64,000 nt of DNA from Trematomus loennbergii (GCA_012861695.1 JAAOOA010000012.1:4360270-4424269), one strand, 5' to 3'. Counted from the stretch's first letter, positions 26,601 to 41,089 are shown. Numbers and translations: made by a program. Notes: generated by a model not told the origin, from the sequence alone.

Positions 26601-29600
26601 TGATGCATTTGCTTTAACTGTCACCCGGAAGATGAGAAAACTCACATTTATTTCAGAAAATAACAGGCACATCTTATGAAACTGGCTATTTGACTTGCAA
26701 ATTCGCTCAGATGATTCATAACGGCAACCGTGCGCGTGGCCCGTGTGAGAACACGTCCGCGTCCAGTGTGTGTGTGTGTCGCCGCTTGCTGAGGCATGTG
26801 AATGACAGCCTGTCAGTGAAAGAGATGTCATTATCTGGCTGACGTCTGTATGAGTTGTGACCGGGGGCAGGGTCACATCAGTAGCGGGGGAACTGACACT
26901 CTGCGGACAGGAAACATTACTTTCAGATTTCACTCTAGAGAGGAAACACTCTTGTAACAATCCGCAATGCCACTGTTCAACCTACTTTAAAGGTTATTGC
27001 AATATGCGCGACTCTAAAAGTGTTTGAGTGCAGCTCTCTCATGACAATAGCATGAGAGATACTTATCTGAAAACCTTTTTTTTTTTTTACAAAAACAACA
27101 TAGTGGGGATTTTTCTTTTCTTTGTTTAAAAGGCCTTGAAGAGAGGAGCTTGAGCAAACCTCTCCCCTCCCTGTCCTTAGCCTTTGACTCTTTCTGTGTA
27201 ACAACAATACAGGGGTTTTAGTTCAGAGTCCTGCATTCGAACTGTTAGGGCACAGATAAGAGAAGCTGATGGATAGGTTTAATCAGCCAAGCCCAGGGAT
27301 CAGGACCACGGGACAGATCAATCAAAGGCTGTGTGGTTTATAAAAAGAAACTGCTTTTATCAGTGTCACAGGGGTCTCTGCCCAGACCTTTTTTTCTCAC
27401 CGAGGGAAGCAACAAACATTACCCAAGAAAGCATCTCACAAGTGTTGAAACTAATGCGACAGAAGAATAAATGTGGTGGGAAAAAAGCGCAGTAAAAGTG
27501 AAAAACGCACATCTGTAATCATACACGGGGACTATTAAACTCCTAAGTCAACTCTCGTGAAAGGCGTAAAGCTAAAATGTCCCCGTCTCTAACACAGTAA
27601 ACACCTCCTGACATAAAACTCCAACTAAAACCCCTCCTGAAACATAAAAAACTTGACTGAAACCAATCCGCCTTCAAATAAAAGAGGAACGACACAGGCA
27701 GACGAAAACAGCTCACAACCATCGACACCAAACAAAACAACAGATCTCCATACAAGAAAGGAGCTAACTAGGACATGGGTTTTTTAACACACAGCTGCCT
27801 TCTGAGTCTTAAAAGCAGCTTCTTATCAGAAGATTTGAGTGACAGGTAATTCTATTCTCTGGTACAATCTCGCCGCATGATTGTTAAAGACAGCTACACA
27901 TGTCCCATCCAATCCAAGACAAATTAGTTGCTCTTTCTTTCCTCCCCCGAATGGGAGATCTTATCCAGGCGGACATGCTTAAGTTGTCAGTGGGGTTCTA
28001 AAAGCCATATTGAACAGCATATTGACTGATGCAATCGCGGAGACACACATCATTAGCCTCATTAACAGTGAATGTAAAAGGGGAGGACGGCCTAACTGGT
28101 GTAGCGGGAGTCTGTGTCTCCTCTGATAACACTCGCCTTTAACAAGCAGAGCGGAGGCAAGACGCGGGCTGTGGGTATTAAAAATGAAATGTGTGTGTGT
28201 GTGATATGCATGCTAATAAATAGCTTGTTGGACATGATGCTATTCTCATTCACACAGTTTGCTCTGTGATAACCGGGGCGGATTGTGGCCTCGTAAAGAC
28301 ACTCCATGTGTTGTTTTAGGAAGCCATTACAAACTGGGCCGTCTCCATTACAAGCGCTATCTGATCATTATTACGGCCATCTGTAAAGCACACTCAAATC
28401 TTAGCCTGCCTACCACAGCTGCACACACACACACGCTACCTAGCGCTGTGATATGTGTCCCAGTGTGTGTAGGGCATAACGTGACACAGCAGCGGCTGTT
28501 CCCTTGTCACATCGTGCCTTTCGGGTCAACGTGATTTGAGTCCAGCCTACTCACACTGTTCATGCATTACTTTCATGTCTTAGCTGGAAAAAAAACGGAA
28601 CCCCAACACCCGAGCAACGCAATCGCAATATTTCCAGCCAGAACTGCCCGCACCCTTCAAAGGCTCATCACAGGACGCACATCTAATGCAGAGAGAAGGC
28701 CGGTTAAAGCCTCAGCCAGACACGGGGCTTTGAAGCGACTGCTCCAGCCCCTCCAATGGGAGCCAAATCATTTCCCTTCCCTCTACCGCTCCATTGTGTG
28801 AGAGGTGCACCAGGCGGCTCTACTTGGTGGCCGCATGTGGGGGCGCCTTCAAGGATCACGCCACGCCATTCCAGAGCAGGGCAACTCACAGGAAATGAGA
28901 CTCTCTGACGGATGCACAGGGGCTTCTGAGGGCGATAAATATATTCATGCAGTCATGTATATTTTAAACACAAATTTGACTCAGCTAGCATAATGCACAT
29001 GCATGGCTCCTTCTTTTTGGATTCTTGACATGCACGAGGTGCTACAATCATAAGTGTATAAATACATCAGAAAAAGCAGCAAACGGAGCTACTAAAAGCA
29101 GCAACACAGGCCCGGGCCCGGCATGCAAAGGGCTCGCCAAGGTTCGTCTGCAAAGGGAAAAGCTTTCATCTGGGAGACAGAAGAGGAGCAGAGAGGAGTG
29201 ATGTGGCGGAGGTTCGGGGCTGTCATGTTTCTCAGTGGGGGGGGACTTGAGAGACAGATGAGAATAGCTAAAAGTAGTCAAAGTTTTTCAGTGCAGGGGG
29301 AAAATAGAAGATGAGACAGCAGTGCGGGGAGAGAGTGCCACACATTTAGATTAGCGAGCTAAAATCACAGTGTGAAATATTATATTACCCAGCCCTAAGA
29401 GGAAAAACTATCACGGGTGCTCATTAAACCGAGTCAACCCAACGCCTTCGGTCTTATTCTCTGCATAGTTCATAAAGCAGGCGGGGAGAGGTTTAGGATA
29501 TTGTGTTTGCTTTAGCAGACCTTCGCTCCTATTTCCAATATCGGAGAGATGAGAGGCTTCCACGGCCAAGCACATCATGGGGAGAATAAACACACATGTG

Positions 29601-30129
29601 ATGGGAAACATGTGTGTGGGAGATGAAACGGCCTCCCTCATATGAGTGAGATGAAATATAGACCTGTGTCCTGCTGCGCTCCAATCAGGGCTGCGCTCCA
29701 CTCGGCGTGGAGGGGAAACGGCAGACCCCGACAGTCTCTCTCTCTCTCACTCAACACACACACACACAAACACACAAGCTGCCAATATGGTCATTCTGGA
29801 GCGGATTCATGTGGAGGCCAGAGTCTGACAGTGACATCTCCATTCACTCTTGAATTCTTTTTCTCTTCCCAACATGCATGGACACGCACACACTCGCACA
29901 CACGCACACTCGCAGAGAGCCAGAGGCCATGGGAGGAGGAGCAGCGCCGGGGCATAAAAAGCCTTTCTCCCTGCCGTGGGTCTCTGCGGGGTTTAGCATG
30001 GCATTATGGAAAGATTAGACTTTAGAGTGCTCTGCTATGTGATGTCATTGTTGGTTTTGCGTAGTCTGGATGGCTTGTGGAACTCGGACCTGATGGCAGG
30101 CACATTTTTCTACCAAAGAAAAATGCTGG

Positions 30130-30580
30130 GTTGTGATTGATTGCAGGTTCCTATTGTATCTGTCTGGTATGGCTCTATTGGAAGAAGAATTAGTCAGACA
30201 AAAAGTCATGGAAACCGCTCCACATCTGACTCCATCAATCAAGTCAGCAATCAAAATAATTCAATTAAGAGACTTAAATCCCGCTGGCTTACGAGTCCCT
30301 GCTCCAATAGCCCAGAGACAAACTCAATTTACTGACAATCCATACATGATAGCATTAACTCCACTTTAAGGCTCAAATATTTTTCCATTACTTACATTTT
30401 CTAAATATCAGGGGAAATGCGAAGGAAATAGTCGGGTTTTACTGTTTACTCAGGAAGAGGGCTATTTGAAAGTAATTGAATGAACGAGAGCAACTTAAAT
30501 ACACAATAAAACTGGCCAGACTTCTAAACTAATTTGCAATTTGTTTAGAAGCACTCATGGGCCAAACACAGAAACTTTAG
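30130..30580. promoter_or_regulatory. Candidate conserved non-coding stretch in efnb1 intron 1
   Basis: Several PBX/HOX-type words (TGATTGATTG at 30135, ATCAATCAAG, AGCAATCAAAATAATT) and a TTCAATTAAG core are packed within about 130 bp of unique sequence. Confidence 0.25.
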
Positions 30581-31589
30581 AAAACTTTTCCTTTTTAAAG
30601 AAGTGGTAAATAGCTCGACATCAGAAATGCAGGATTGTGGAAAGACGGGGGAGAGGGAGGTTGCTGAATATGTGTGTAATTGTCTTTTTCCCCCCCGTTT
30701 CCGAGGTGTGAAAGGGAATGCAGGGTTGCACTGGGGTGTCCCAGGGAGAGGCGATTGAAGCGTCAGTCACAGCTGCCACACAGAGCCCCGGCGCGCAGCA
30801 AATCCCAGGACCGGCCCTCGTGGGCGGAGGGGCCGGGGCCGGGCCTGGGAGCAGCGGGAGTCCCACAGGCCTTTTCTTCAGACTCCTCTCACCAGCACAA
30901 GGGGGACCGGGATCACGCTGGGAGTTAGCTTAGAAAAGGCTGAGCCAAGACTTGGCAGAATGGGTTAACGGAGGCACACACACACACAAATGCTTTTTAG
31001 GGCAGTCTGTCTTGCCTGTGGGCATGGTGGGAAAAACATGAAGCAGGGGGGAAAAAAGAGATAAATCAAACTTCCAGTTACATCTGAAAAGTTTAGGACA
31101 CACATCTTCAGACACACACACACATATGGTGTAATAAAGGGGCTTCTCAAACAAGATTACGGGAGAAATGAGTGGTTTTTGCTCGATGCCTGGGGAGCCT
31201 AATAGTGGTAAAGTCCCGAGGATTATAGACTGTGCCATTTCCACGCTCGCCCTAATAGTCTCCATGTCTTGCCTCTGTATGCCATAGATGGATTATGATG
31301 CTTTGTAATTAAGGTGGGGGGAGGGGGGGATGTTACAGACCGCCCATCTGCCACACTGACACACTTACAGGGGGGTTTCCCTGGGGAAATGGGGAACGCT
31401 ACCACCACTATTCCATTACTTTATCATTTTATCATTCTATTATCCTACCACTCCATTCAATTACACTGTCACTCCATTAGTGTTCTCATAACAGTGAACA
31501 AAGCGATCCGTGATGATCATTGATGATATGTTCAGAGCTGCCTGGGTACGGTCATGCCTCATCCAGACTTCACTTGTAAAATAGTATGG

Positions 31590-32360
31590 GTTAGAAAGTA
31601 AAGCTCACTTTAGTTCCACTAAGAAGCCGCTGGTAAGTCGTTCCCATTAGAAAATAAATGTATATTATTTTAGTTGTTATTGAGTCAAAATACAATTATT
31701 TTCGGGACAGAACGTAATATTTTTTGTAGAATGTAAAAGTCTATACTTGACACTGCAAAGTTTGACAAAAAATATCCACTAGCTTGTTTTATCAGGACTT
31801 TCTACCACAGATACAAAATGCTTAATGAAAAGCTAAAAATACGGCTAAAATAACTATTAGTTTTTTTAAATGGACCTCGAGTAAGGATTTAAGTTGACGT
31901 TTTTTTATTTCATTTTTTAAAATATATACATTTGTAGATGTGGTTGAAAGATAAAGAGAAGCACTAACATGGGAACACTTGGTAAGTTGACCTCGAGTTA
32001 GTACATTTTTTTATTTTGGAGTCTATAATACTTTTTTTTAAACTTTGTACCTTTTTGTCTAATCTCTTTTTTTGGAGATGAATAAAAAATCCGGAATATA
32101 TATTTAGTTTTTCTTGTAGAGCTAGTAATTGTCTTTGAGTTAGGATAAGTTGGTCCAAAATATGTTTTGTAATTTTGTGATGCTGTTGAAAGCTTTAGAA
32201 ATAAATAGTAAAACTACTAGTTAAACCAATACATGTACTTTTAGTTAACATTATTTTTTGTCTAATATAAATTCTGCTAATTTTGTTGAAAACTCATGAG
32301 TGAATTGCTACTAACATAGTAAGTAGACCTCAAGATTTTTTATGTTGCTTTTATTTGTAG
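31590..32360 (+). repeat. T-rich stretch with weak repeated modules
   Basis: The phrase CTAACAT..GTAAGT.GACCTC(G/A)AG recurs near 31966-31998 and 32310-32334, and part of it near 31872. Long T runs and GTTGAAA words lie between. It may be a decayed tandem repeat. Confidence 0.35.
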
Positions 32361-35300
32361 GGAAATGCGATTTAAGGCTCCTTGTCCTAAAACTTATAAC
32401 AAAGTAATTAAGAATCCTGAGTCATTTATGTAATTTTGTTCTTAAGCACTAAGGCATTTGAACAGCCTATACTTCCCCTCAAACCATGACAATTTAACTT
32501 AATAATAAACATGCATTCCTAGTCCTATCACACTACTTTGGTTGTTGGGATCCCTCACCCCCTTCCCTTAAGTCCTGGCACACTAACTAAATTCAATCCT
32601 CCCTCACAAAAGTCTTTGGAGTTCCACAAACTGGGGAAACAGATCCCTCGCTGCCTGTATGCCGGTGTCAACTCATGACGTCTTAAAGAAGGTGTAGTGC
32701 AGCTGGCTGTTAAGTTTGCCTGCCCGCTGTTTGGGCCCGGGTCTGATGAGCTCTGCCTCCACGGCACAGAGGGGTTCTCTGAGAAAGAGTTAAGTCTATG
32801 AGGTCAGTCCAGAGGAGGAGGTTACGAGTTCCCGAGTCGGAGCCGCGGGGGTAATGGTTTTAGAGATGGCTGTCACACAGATCCGTTCCACTGTCCAACA
32901 CCGCCGCTGATCTCCACCAATCCAAGTCCGCTTGCTTTTCAATCGCTCAACTTTCTCTCCCTGTCTCCCTTTCTTCTTTTTCTCCCTCTCTTTCCCCCTC
33001 GCACTGACACATGGAAGTAATCTGGGAGCTCTACGCTGGACTGAAAGGATGTGCGGTTGAGCCCAGGGCTGCATTTCAACGCTCTACATTAGCTTCCTTT
33101 CCTCTCCTGTTTAATCCCCTTATTTTCAACTGCTCTTATGTAAAAGAACTAAGATGGCAAACAAAAGGCAGACTTTTCCCCGCTTTTGCTCAACTTTTCT
33201 CTTCCCCCCCACCCCCCCTCCGCTTCCTGTAACTCTACATTTTTTTGCTCCATTCAGCCGAGGAGCAGGCGAGAATGAAATGCAAAGCGCCTGTGCCTCT
33301 GCTTGGCAGAGCTGGAGCTGATGGGAACTTCCTGGTTGCTGCCAGCCAGGCCTGCAGCTAATGAAGCCGGCTCGCTAACAGCCTGTGAGGCAGCCTCTGT
33401 TCAGCCACTCCACACTCGTCCACCGCTCGGCCCTCAACACTTTCACAGGGGGCACACTGGCACGCTTCTAACACTTCCTTAATGCTCCTCTGTGGCTGGA
33501 CAAAGAACAATGGCACACCGACACGCACTCTCAAGCACTCATTCACTTCCATGAGCTTATACTTGTCCCTTTCATAGTGTCTTTAATTGTAGCATGAACA
33601 CAAAAGTCGAGTCACAACAAACACAACTTTTATTAAACTCATAATGACTTGCTATATAATTCGCATTTTGCTAAATAATTGGATTTGAAATTACCCCAAC
33701 AGATAAAGACCGCATAATCCGAGACTTTGTGTTTGTTTTGGCCCACTTCAATTATACTAAACAATTATGCTGAGTAGCACAAAGTTTCAACGAGTTTGTG
33801 AAACTTTTCTGTGAGTCATCACAGCAGACAACCTGAGCCCATTTCTGTCTCGACTGTGAGAGTCTAGCCAACTGTGGTTCTAAAGATTAAGATGCATTTA
33901 AGATGATGTCTGATCAACCTGTTTACATCATTGATTTATTTGTCTGTTACTTTATGGATTTAATGATTGGTACTTTAGTCTAGACAACCACATGACAATC
34001 TCATGGTGACAACCACATTTTAATTTAAAAGCATATCAAATAGAAAAGTGGAGAATTGTGTCATTATGAGACGCTATGCAGTGAATATATGTTTCTCTCT
34101 TTGTATTACGCTTTCTGGCTGCAGTTGTATATAACTGTGTTGTTGCACCAAGGTGATGAAGTACATCTTGGTCTGTCAGGTTTATTAATCCCCTGGATAA
34201 ACCTGAAAAACCATCATGTGTGGTAGGATTAGCATAAGTGGTTTCGCTGTACAACTGAGTTTCTAGAAATAATAATAAATCACAGTATATTGATTATGTG
34301 ATGCAGTAATAAAAACATTTGATCGATACCGCCTCCCACTGATTGACTGTCAGAGCTGATTGTTTTTGATGGAATAACTCGTAAACTGACTCATCTTTTC
34401 TGCTCTTCCTCCAACTGACTCATTGCATTCAGCTGTTGTTACAGTTGTGAATCAGTCCCTATAGTATGTCTTGAGAGAAAACCAACTGGGACTCATGAGC
34501 ACCAGTTGGGATCTCATACATGCACATGTTAAAAAAAAAAGCTAAAAATGAGTTACAAATGCTTTCAAAGCCGGGGAACAAAACCAGGTTTCATGTGCAC
34601 GCCTGGTCTAATATAAAGAAATAAACGCATCAATAACACTATAAAAAAAAAGCTGAATGATCCGTTTTCAATGATGTGGAAGCCAAACCACCAGTGGATA
34701 AAGTGAGTCCATGTGGAGTAAACACCATGATGGAAAAATTGTTTTTTAAATTGTTTTCCTGAAATAACCTAAATAGCAGAAACCCCTTTTCTGTACCCAG
34801 GTGCATCCCGAAAAGATAACCAAACGAAGAATCCGTGGTTCCACACCGCTGAAACAACAGACATGTGGACACAGAAGTGTATGCACGTAAAAGCAAACGC
34901 AGCTGTCCTCAGAGTGAGACACAGGGAGCCTTCACTGCACCACGGGCCAGTTGCTTTCCAGAAGTATTTCTCATTGGTCAGCCCTCTCTCTTTCTCTCTG
35001 AGTGGGGCTCAGGCTCTGAGTCCTCTCTGTGTGTAATGAGATCTTTATCAGAGGGAAACACGATCAGAGTCTAAAGGGGGAGAGAGGGGGGCGACTCGGG
35101 AAGCAGGGAGAGAGAAGGTGTATCGCAAGGGGTAAAGGGGGCATGCGGGGAAGAAACAAAAACAGGCCTCTGACCCTCTCGGCAGTGACCCATACTGAAG
35201 AACCAAAATCCTGTTTCGGCTCGTCCCTAATTTCATCCCACTCCTGTTCGACAGGTTGTGGCAGTTTGCATTTGTTGTTTTAGCAACTCCTGCTGAAACC

Positions 35301-38300
35301 CTCATTATATTTCAATGTCAGCTCAGTGGAGCATTTCCCAAACACCACTTTGTGGGAGTCAACGGTTCCCCGTGTACGAGAACGAGCCCTTAACAAATGT
35401 GCTTTGATAACATCTTGTTCTAAAAACAAAGATGTGGCAGACGTTTGTTTTTTCCTAATTACCTCACAGGAAAAACTACTTTTTCCCCCCTCCCAATTAT
35501 CTTATCGGAAACAGCTAATTACGAAAACTAAACTTTAATGAGGCCTTCTGTGTACCTATTCTATTAACAGCAGGCACATAAAATAGTGTTGGATAAATTG
35601 ATTTAACATCTTGCCACCTCGTGCTTTTCAAAGTTGTTCTCCGTGTTGAGAAAATGTTCTCATTTGGGGGTAAAAATAAACATGTTTTCTTAATATCACG
35701 GTGGTAATCAAATCCAGTTTAATCATCTTCAAACTCCCTGAGCCTTTAAACCGTGCGAGCACATTATAAACCGAAAGCAGCCGACTGTTAAACTGCGAGC
35801 TGGGGTCAGCGGACAGCAAAATAAGATGAGTAAGTAAAGGCCTGCAGCAACAGAGGCTTTAGCTGACTTTTATCCACACAAGCGCCTCTTTCCCTGTTTT
35901 GCTGTTTTGTGGCTTCAAACTCAACACGGGCTAAAATGAAAAAACGGTTTCAAAAAGCCTCGCCGAAAAGTGAGGAGTTCAAAACCAGTGCAGCAGACTC
36001 CTGGCCGGCCCGTGGCTGTTTCCTCTCAGTATCTTTTCAGATGTGGGCAAAGTGTGTTTGTTTTTTTACGCTAGTCTCCCATCATCATTTTGTTTATCTA
36101 TTGAGCTGCTTGCAAACAGGCGGTGGTAGCTACAGGTCATGAGGTAAATATTAGCTAAGGAGGGTTAGAGGACGGGCAGGAACCACTCATAGCAACCTTG
36201 TTGGATTATCATTAAATTGGCATCACTGCAGAATTCCTCAGCACACTGTGAACGGTACTGTGTGTGTGTGTAGTATGCCGGTACATTGCTAGCTTCAGCC
36301 AAACCGATGGGACGTGATCAGTCATAACAAAGTGACATTTTCGGGGCGTAATCCCACTCAGCTAAATGAGAACTAATCCGATTTGCTCTGATCAAATGTT
36401 AGGCGCTTTTCTTTTACGGCCGAGGACGTTGACACATCCAGCCTTTTTGCTCGGCTGCTCCTCCACCCTCACCCCCTTCCTGCATAACCCTCTTGCCATT
36501 TTACTCATCCGGCTTCAAATTAAATATCAAAAAGGTCTGGTACATCCTGCAGCAAAACTAAAACTCAGGCATGTTCTCTTCTTCTTCGTTTCCTTTGCAG
36601 ACGGCGCTACATTGATGATGTATGTTTGCCTGTTCTGGCACGCTGGGAGGAAATCAATTAAGCAAACCCCAGTTATTGATAATGCAGGCGCGGGAGTGAT
36701 AGCATCCTCACATGGAAATCCATAACAGCAGGAAGGCTCCAAGGGACCGCACATAAGTCTGCACTCACATATAAAGACAAACACACACTCGCACCGTGGC
36801 CCAAAACCTGCTGGGTTCCTATACTTTGTCTCATAACTCATGGCCTGTGGGGAGGCACTGGTATTGTTATATATGGTGTGTGTATGTGGCACAGTGTGCA
36901 GGAGAGGGCCAGATTAATTTATTAGCTGAGGCAGCAGAGCTCCCCAAAGTGAGAACAGGAAGTAAGACGTCGTAAATCTAGATAAGTCACCAGATAGTGT
37001 ACTGTACATTTCTATACACTCTGGGTTATCACTATGGAGTCATATAGGTTGAGACAGAGGGGTGGCGTTTAAAACAACAAACAGTGAAGACAGATGCTGA
37101 TTGCTGTACAACTATTCCCTTTTTTATTGCCTATCAGACACCGCTGCTGACAGATACATTTCAGAAGAAAAACAGGTTTGTCTTTTGTTATTGCGAAAGC
37201 CTGCACACAGCAAGATAATTGTCTTTTGTTTTCAAAGCGCAGAGCAGCAAGGTAATTAGGTTGAGGGAACACTTTGCAGAGTGCATTATTGTTCCACTGC
37301 AAACTTTATTAAATATTAGGCCTGGCGTGGGTTTTTTATTTATTTTTTGTACAAGTTGAGGAACAGATGGAGTAATGATCTTCCCAAAAAAAACTGAGTG
37401 GTAACCTTCTAAGCCATTCCCTGCAGGTGACATCATCAATCAATAAATGTCTCCCAATTTATTTTTCATCCGTCCAGCCATGCCTGACACAAAATGTGGG
37501 TTTTGGTCCATGTGGAATAAGTGTGTGTCTGATGAAGCTCATTGTTCCACTACATCTGCAGCCATACTCAAATAAAAGCTGATGGGCCGTAGTCTTGCCA
37601 TTAGGATCAGGCCACACACACATATACACACACTCCACTGAACCTGGCAGCAATATTCATACCCACTGACTGCACAACTAGCTCCTATGACATCTGACAT
37701 TTGGGGGATAAATCATGGATTCACTTGAATGGGTAAGTTCTAGTTATAAGCTGGTCGAGCTACTCTGCATTTCCCCTTGGTGCAGCGAGCTCAAATGAAG
37801 GTCAGCTCCCCGGCTCCTCATACAGAAAAACAGGGGAGGTTTTATTTCTCCCCTTCCTTTTTTTAAGTTTATTTTCCCCTTATGTATGCTTTCCAACATC
37901 ATGCAAATGTGAGAGTCAAGTCTAAGTGGGTGATAATTGTTACCAGAGTGTATTTTATTATCAGCAGTCTGGGCTCACTCTGCTTGTTTTGATGGGAATA
38001 ATATGATCTGGCTTCAGCTGCTTTGCTTTTGAGAAACTTGCCCTTTTTTTTTAAGTGTGGAGAAATTAGGCTGGATCAAAGCCAAGACAGTTTAGAAAAA
38101 TTACATTCCTTTCAAGCATTTCTTCCTCTGATATCTGAAACCATTATCACACATTTTTGTGGGAATTTGAAAAACTTTTGGAGGCCCTCACAAGAAGGAA
38201 CCCATGGTCAAGAAAACTGGACTACACCTTGACACACGTGGCATTCTTTCCTTGACTTTTTTTTATTATTCAAGTATTATCCACTTAGCTGATTATATAA

Positions 38301-38726
38301 ATTACGAGAAATTGCAGAGCAGAAGTGGACAAAACTCTCACCACACTGAGAGTCATAACTCAAGTATGCAAGCAGACTTAGCCCTCCGTTTGTTAATAAA
38401 CACCAGCATGTAATATTGCCATAAATTACTATAATTAACCATGTATCATTGTGTTTTAAGTAAGGCCTACTGTACACTGTATAAGCCTGCACCTTGTGCG
38501 TTTCTTTGGTGTTGGGAAATCCCCCACTGAGAAATAAATCAGCAGAAAACCGAGCGGCGCAGGAATGACAATTACAGGAAAAAAATTGCATTGTGTTCGT
38601 TTTTTCATAATTGCAAGAGAACATTTAACAGCTTTCACACAATTGCAACTTTTCACAGTTAGTCCTCCATTACGCGCACACCCAGACACTTTGGCATGTT
38701 TGTACAAAATAAAACAGGAGACTTAC

Positions 38727-38842
38727 CTGGAATTCTGCGAGCTCCAAATGATAGTGTCCATCGATTTGGCTGAAGGTAGCGCCGACCTGCACATTAAAAT
38801 AAAGATCCAGAGGTAATACTTCCAACACCCGAGTCCCGCCAT
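38727..38842 (-). CDS. efnb1: efnb1 coding exon 1: start codon and signal peptide of ephrin-B1
   Basis: On the minus strand an ATG at 38842-38840, with A at -3 and G at +4, opens a frame that begins MAGLGCWKYYLWIFILMC. This has a short basic N-region and then a hydrophobic core ending near ALPSA/KS, so it is a secretion signal of about 24-26 residues. The mature start, SMDTIIWSSQNSR, aligns with the LEP(V)-W-S/N-S start of ephrin-B proteins. The exon ends in a clean donor (CCAG/GTAAGT on the minus strand; GT at 38726-38725) in phase 2, which matches the acceptor of exon 2. Ephrin-B1 is a membrane-anchored ligand of EphB receptors that signals in both directions at cell contacts. I infer B1 because exon 2 carries B1-type residues. 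No in-frame alternative start was identified. The region upstream is CpG-rich, as expected for the promoter. Confidence 0.9.
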
Positions 38843-39830
38843 TCTGATCTGAATACAGCGACAAGACAGTGAGCCGATAACCCGGAGCGTCGGACGGAGC
38901 GCGTTATCTGCGGGGAGGTGAGCTACGATCAGTCGGGAGCATGTGAGGTCGATATCAGATACATGTCCTTCTGTCAGACCTTTTTGTTAAAACCTGCTCC
39001 AGATCTGATGTCCTTGACTGAACTATCCGCCGGTTCTTGGTCGGATCTAGGAGGGAATAAGCAGTGTCCTGCTTGACCTGTGGCTGAGACAAAAAGAGTC
39101 GACCTTCTTGGAGAGAGATCTGACGTGCAGTGCAGTTTTTTTTTAGAGGGACACAATTGGGGGCGATGCGGCTGCCGAGGAAGCGTCTTTGTCAAAGCTC
39201 CCCTGAATGTCCCTGTACCTGTCGCTGAATATAGCCTACAGATGGCCACATTCATCCATCAGTCACAACTCCGCAGCACGCTGGGAATCCCGAGGTCCAC
39301 TTCATTCCAGTGTTGTCTTTCATCCTCCGCCTCCTGCTGCCCTTTGCTATTCTTCTCCAAAAGGAATTGAGTTTCTATTGTAAATATTCCTCGCGGCTCT
39401 CAGCGGCGTTCCCGTGTTGCGCTCCCAGCAGGGTCGCCTCTTCTAGTCCGACTGGGACATGCTGCGCGGCCGGTGCGTGAATAAAAACTGTACGTCTCCC
39501 GGGTTGTCTGCGTACACAAAAAGTGCCGAGGGAAGGTCAGACCTGCTCACCGGACAAGCTCCGTGGCTGTAAATCCGCTCGGCAACAATTCCATGCCGGT
39601 GTATTGTTTTTTTAACCGTGTAAAACACTCTGTGCACTCCGCTAAGTGCAGCAGCTCGAGCTCAACTGTAACCCGAGCCGTAGAGCCGCGCGGAGGGTAC
39701 AGCCCACTGAGCGAGCCGCAGCCAATCAGAGCGCTCTGTCCGAACTAGGAAGCGAAGGCATTTATGGGGACGTGGAGGAGGAGAAGGGAGGGGAGGGGAG
39801 GGGAGTCTGTTATTGGGTTGACCCCCACTT
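38843..39830 (-). promoter_or_regulatory. efnb1: efnb1 5'UTR and promoter region (CpG-rich)
   Basis: The 1 kb upstream of the efnb1 ATG is the most CpG-dense stretch of the window, especially 39400-39740. It contains a CCAAT box at 39722-39726 (plus orientation) and a G-rich block at 39786-39803. I see no consensus TATA box at a convincing place; a weak CATAAATG-like motif lies near 39765 on the minus strand. The transcription start cannot be fixed from sequence. The region fits a CpG-island promoter reading toward lower coordinates. Confidence 0.6.
39786..39803 (+). promoter_or_regulatory. G-quadruplex-prone tract upstream of efnb1
   Basis: Four G runs (GGG, GGGG, GGGG, GGGG) are separated by single A residues on the plus strand. 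This is the shortest-loop class of quadruplex motif and also a run of overlapping GGGAGGGG (SP1/MAZ-like) sites. It lies about 945 bp upstream of the efnb1 start codon, at the edge of the CpG-rich region. Confidence 0.6.
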
Positions 39831-40441
39831 CTCAATCCCCCCTCACCACCACCACCACCTCAGCCCGGGCCATCGACCCAAATTGAAATGGACTTTGTAG
39901 TTATTCGTCATACTGAAGGCTTTGGTAGGCGTGATATGCTGTGGGTTAAAGTGTCAGCAGGAGAACAAAACTTTGGCCCCTTTAAAACCGGGACCTGCTT
40001 GTCCCCCGGGATCAGGGATTAAACATTTATGCCATAACACTCCTATAATACAGGCCTATCAAAATCTCGCCAGAGGGAATTGTAATTATGTCAGAGAGCG
40101 GTAGTGAATTTCTAATATTTTCTCTCCATAACGAGGCTATCATTTCAGTGTAAACCTCTCTATATTTAGTTTTCCTCCGCAAGAATCTATAGAATTTACT
40201 GTATAGGATTACAGTATCTGCTATTTGGCTGCCTTCTTTACTCTTCTTTGAAAGCAATGATGATTAATGGTCTCTTTGGATCTCTTTCTAGTCGTCCCCT
40301 TTTGGGATAATGAACTGCATGAGAACTTAGTCTCAGTGTCAATAGACAATAGACGGTCGGTAGCCTATAGTCATTGGGCCATTCATTCATTGAGGAAGAA
40401 ATGCTTGACATATAATTGATCATGTCCATGTCTGTGCCCCC

Positions 40442-40641
<200 letters not shown>

Positions 40642-41089
40642 TTTTTCTTAATTTAAGTGCATTTATCCAATCAATGCCGCCCCCTAATGGTTGTGATGAA
40701 ATCGATTCCAAGGAATACAGGAGTGTGGACTTCAATATAATTGGAAAGGAGAGATAAGAGACATTTAAAGACATGGTTTATGGTTCCTGAAATTATTTTT
40801 TATTACATCCCGTTGTGCCCTGACAGCCCATCAATCTTTGCGAAACAATGAGCTCAACATCAGCTTCAAACCCCAAATGATTATGCAGTCTGTGAGTATT
40901 TATATTTCTGTGTGCTTGAGGATACCATGGCTGCATCAGAGTATGCATTTCTGGCTCACCTACTTCCAAGGTGCATGGAAAACAGAGGAAAAGTCTGCAG
41001 AGGTCATTTTGTCTTTCTTTACACTACTAAGTGTTGCTGGAGTTCTGCCATTGCTGCATCCTCAGCAGCCTGGCTGAGACCATCAGAGT

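Larger units (their letters stand above)
16052..38726 (-). other. efnb1: efnb1 intron 1 (22.7 kb)
   Basis: The stretch is bounded by GT at 38726-38725 and AG at 16053-16052, behind a pyrimidine-rich tract on the minus strand. No open frame inside it resembles a known protein. It holds a long GT tract (17007-17090), a 28-bp tandem duplication (18202-18263), a CpG cluster (20660-20850), a second GT/G tract (22298-22371), an old teleost repeat (23208-23600), a short GC-rich block (30775-30865), a T-rich repetitive stretch (31590-32360) and repeat-poor DNA that may be regulatory (for example 30130-30580). The remaining unique DNA shows nothing I can name. Confidence 0.85.
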
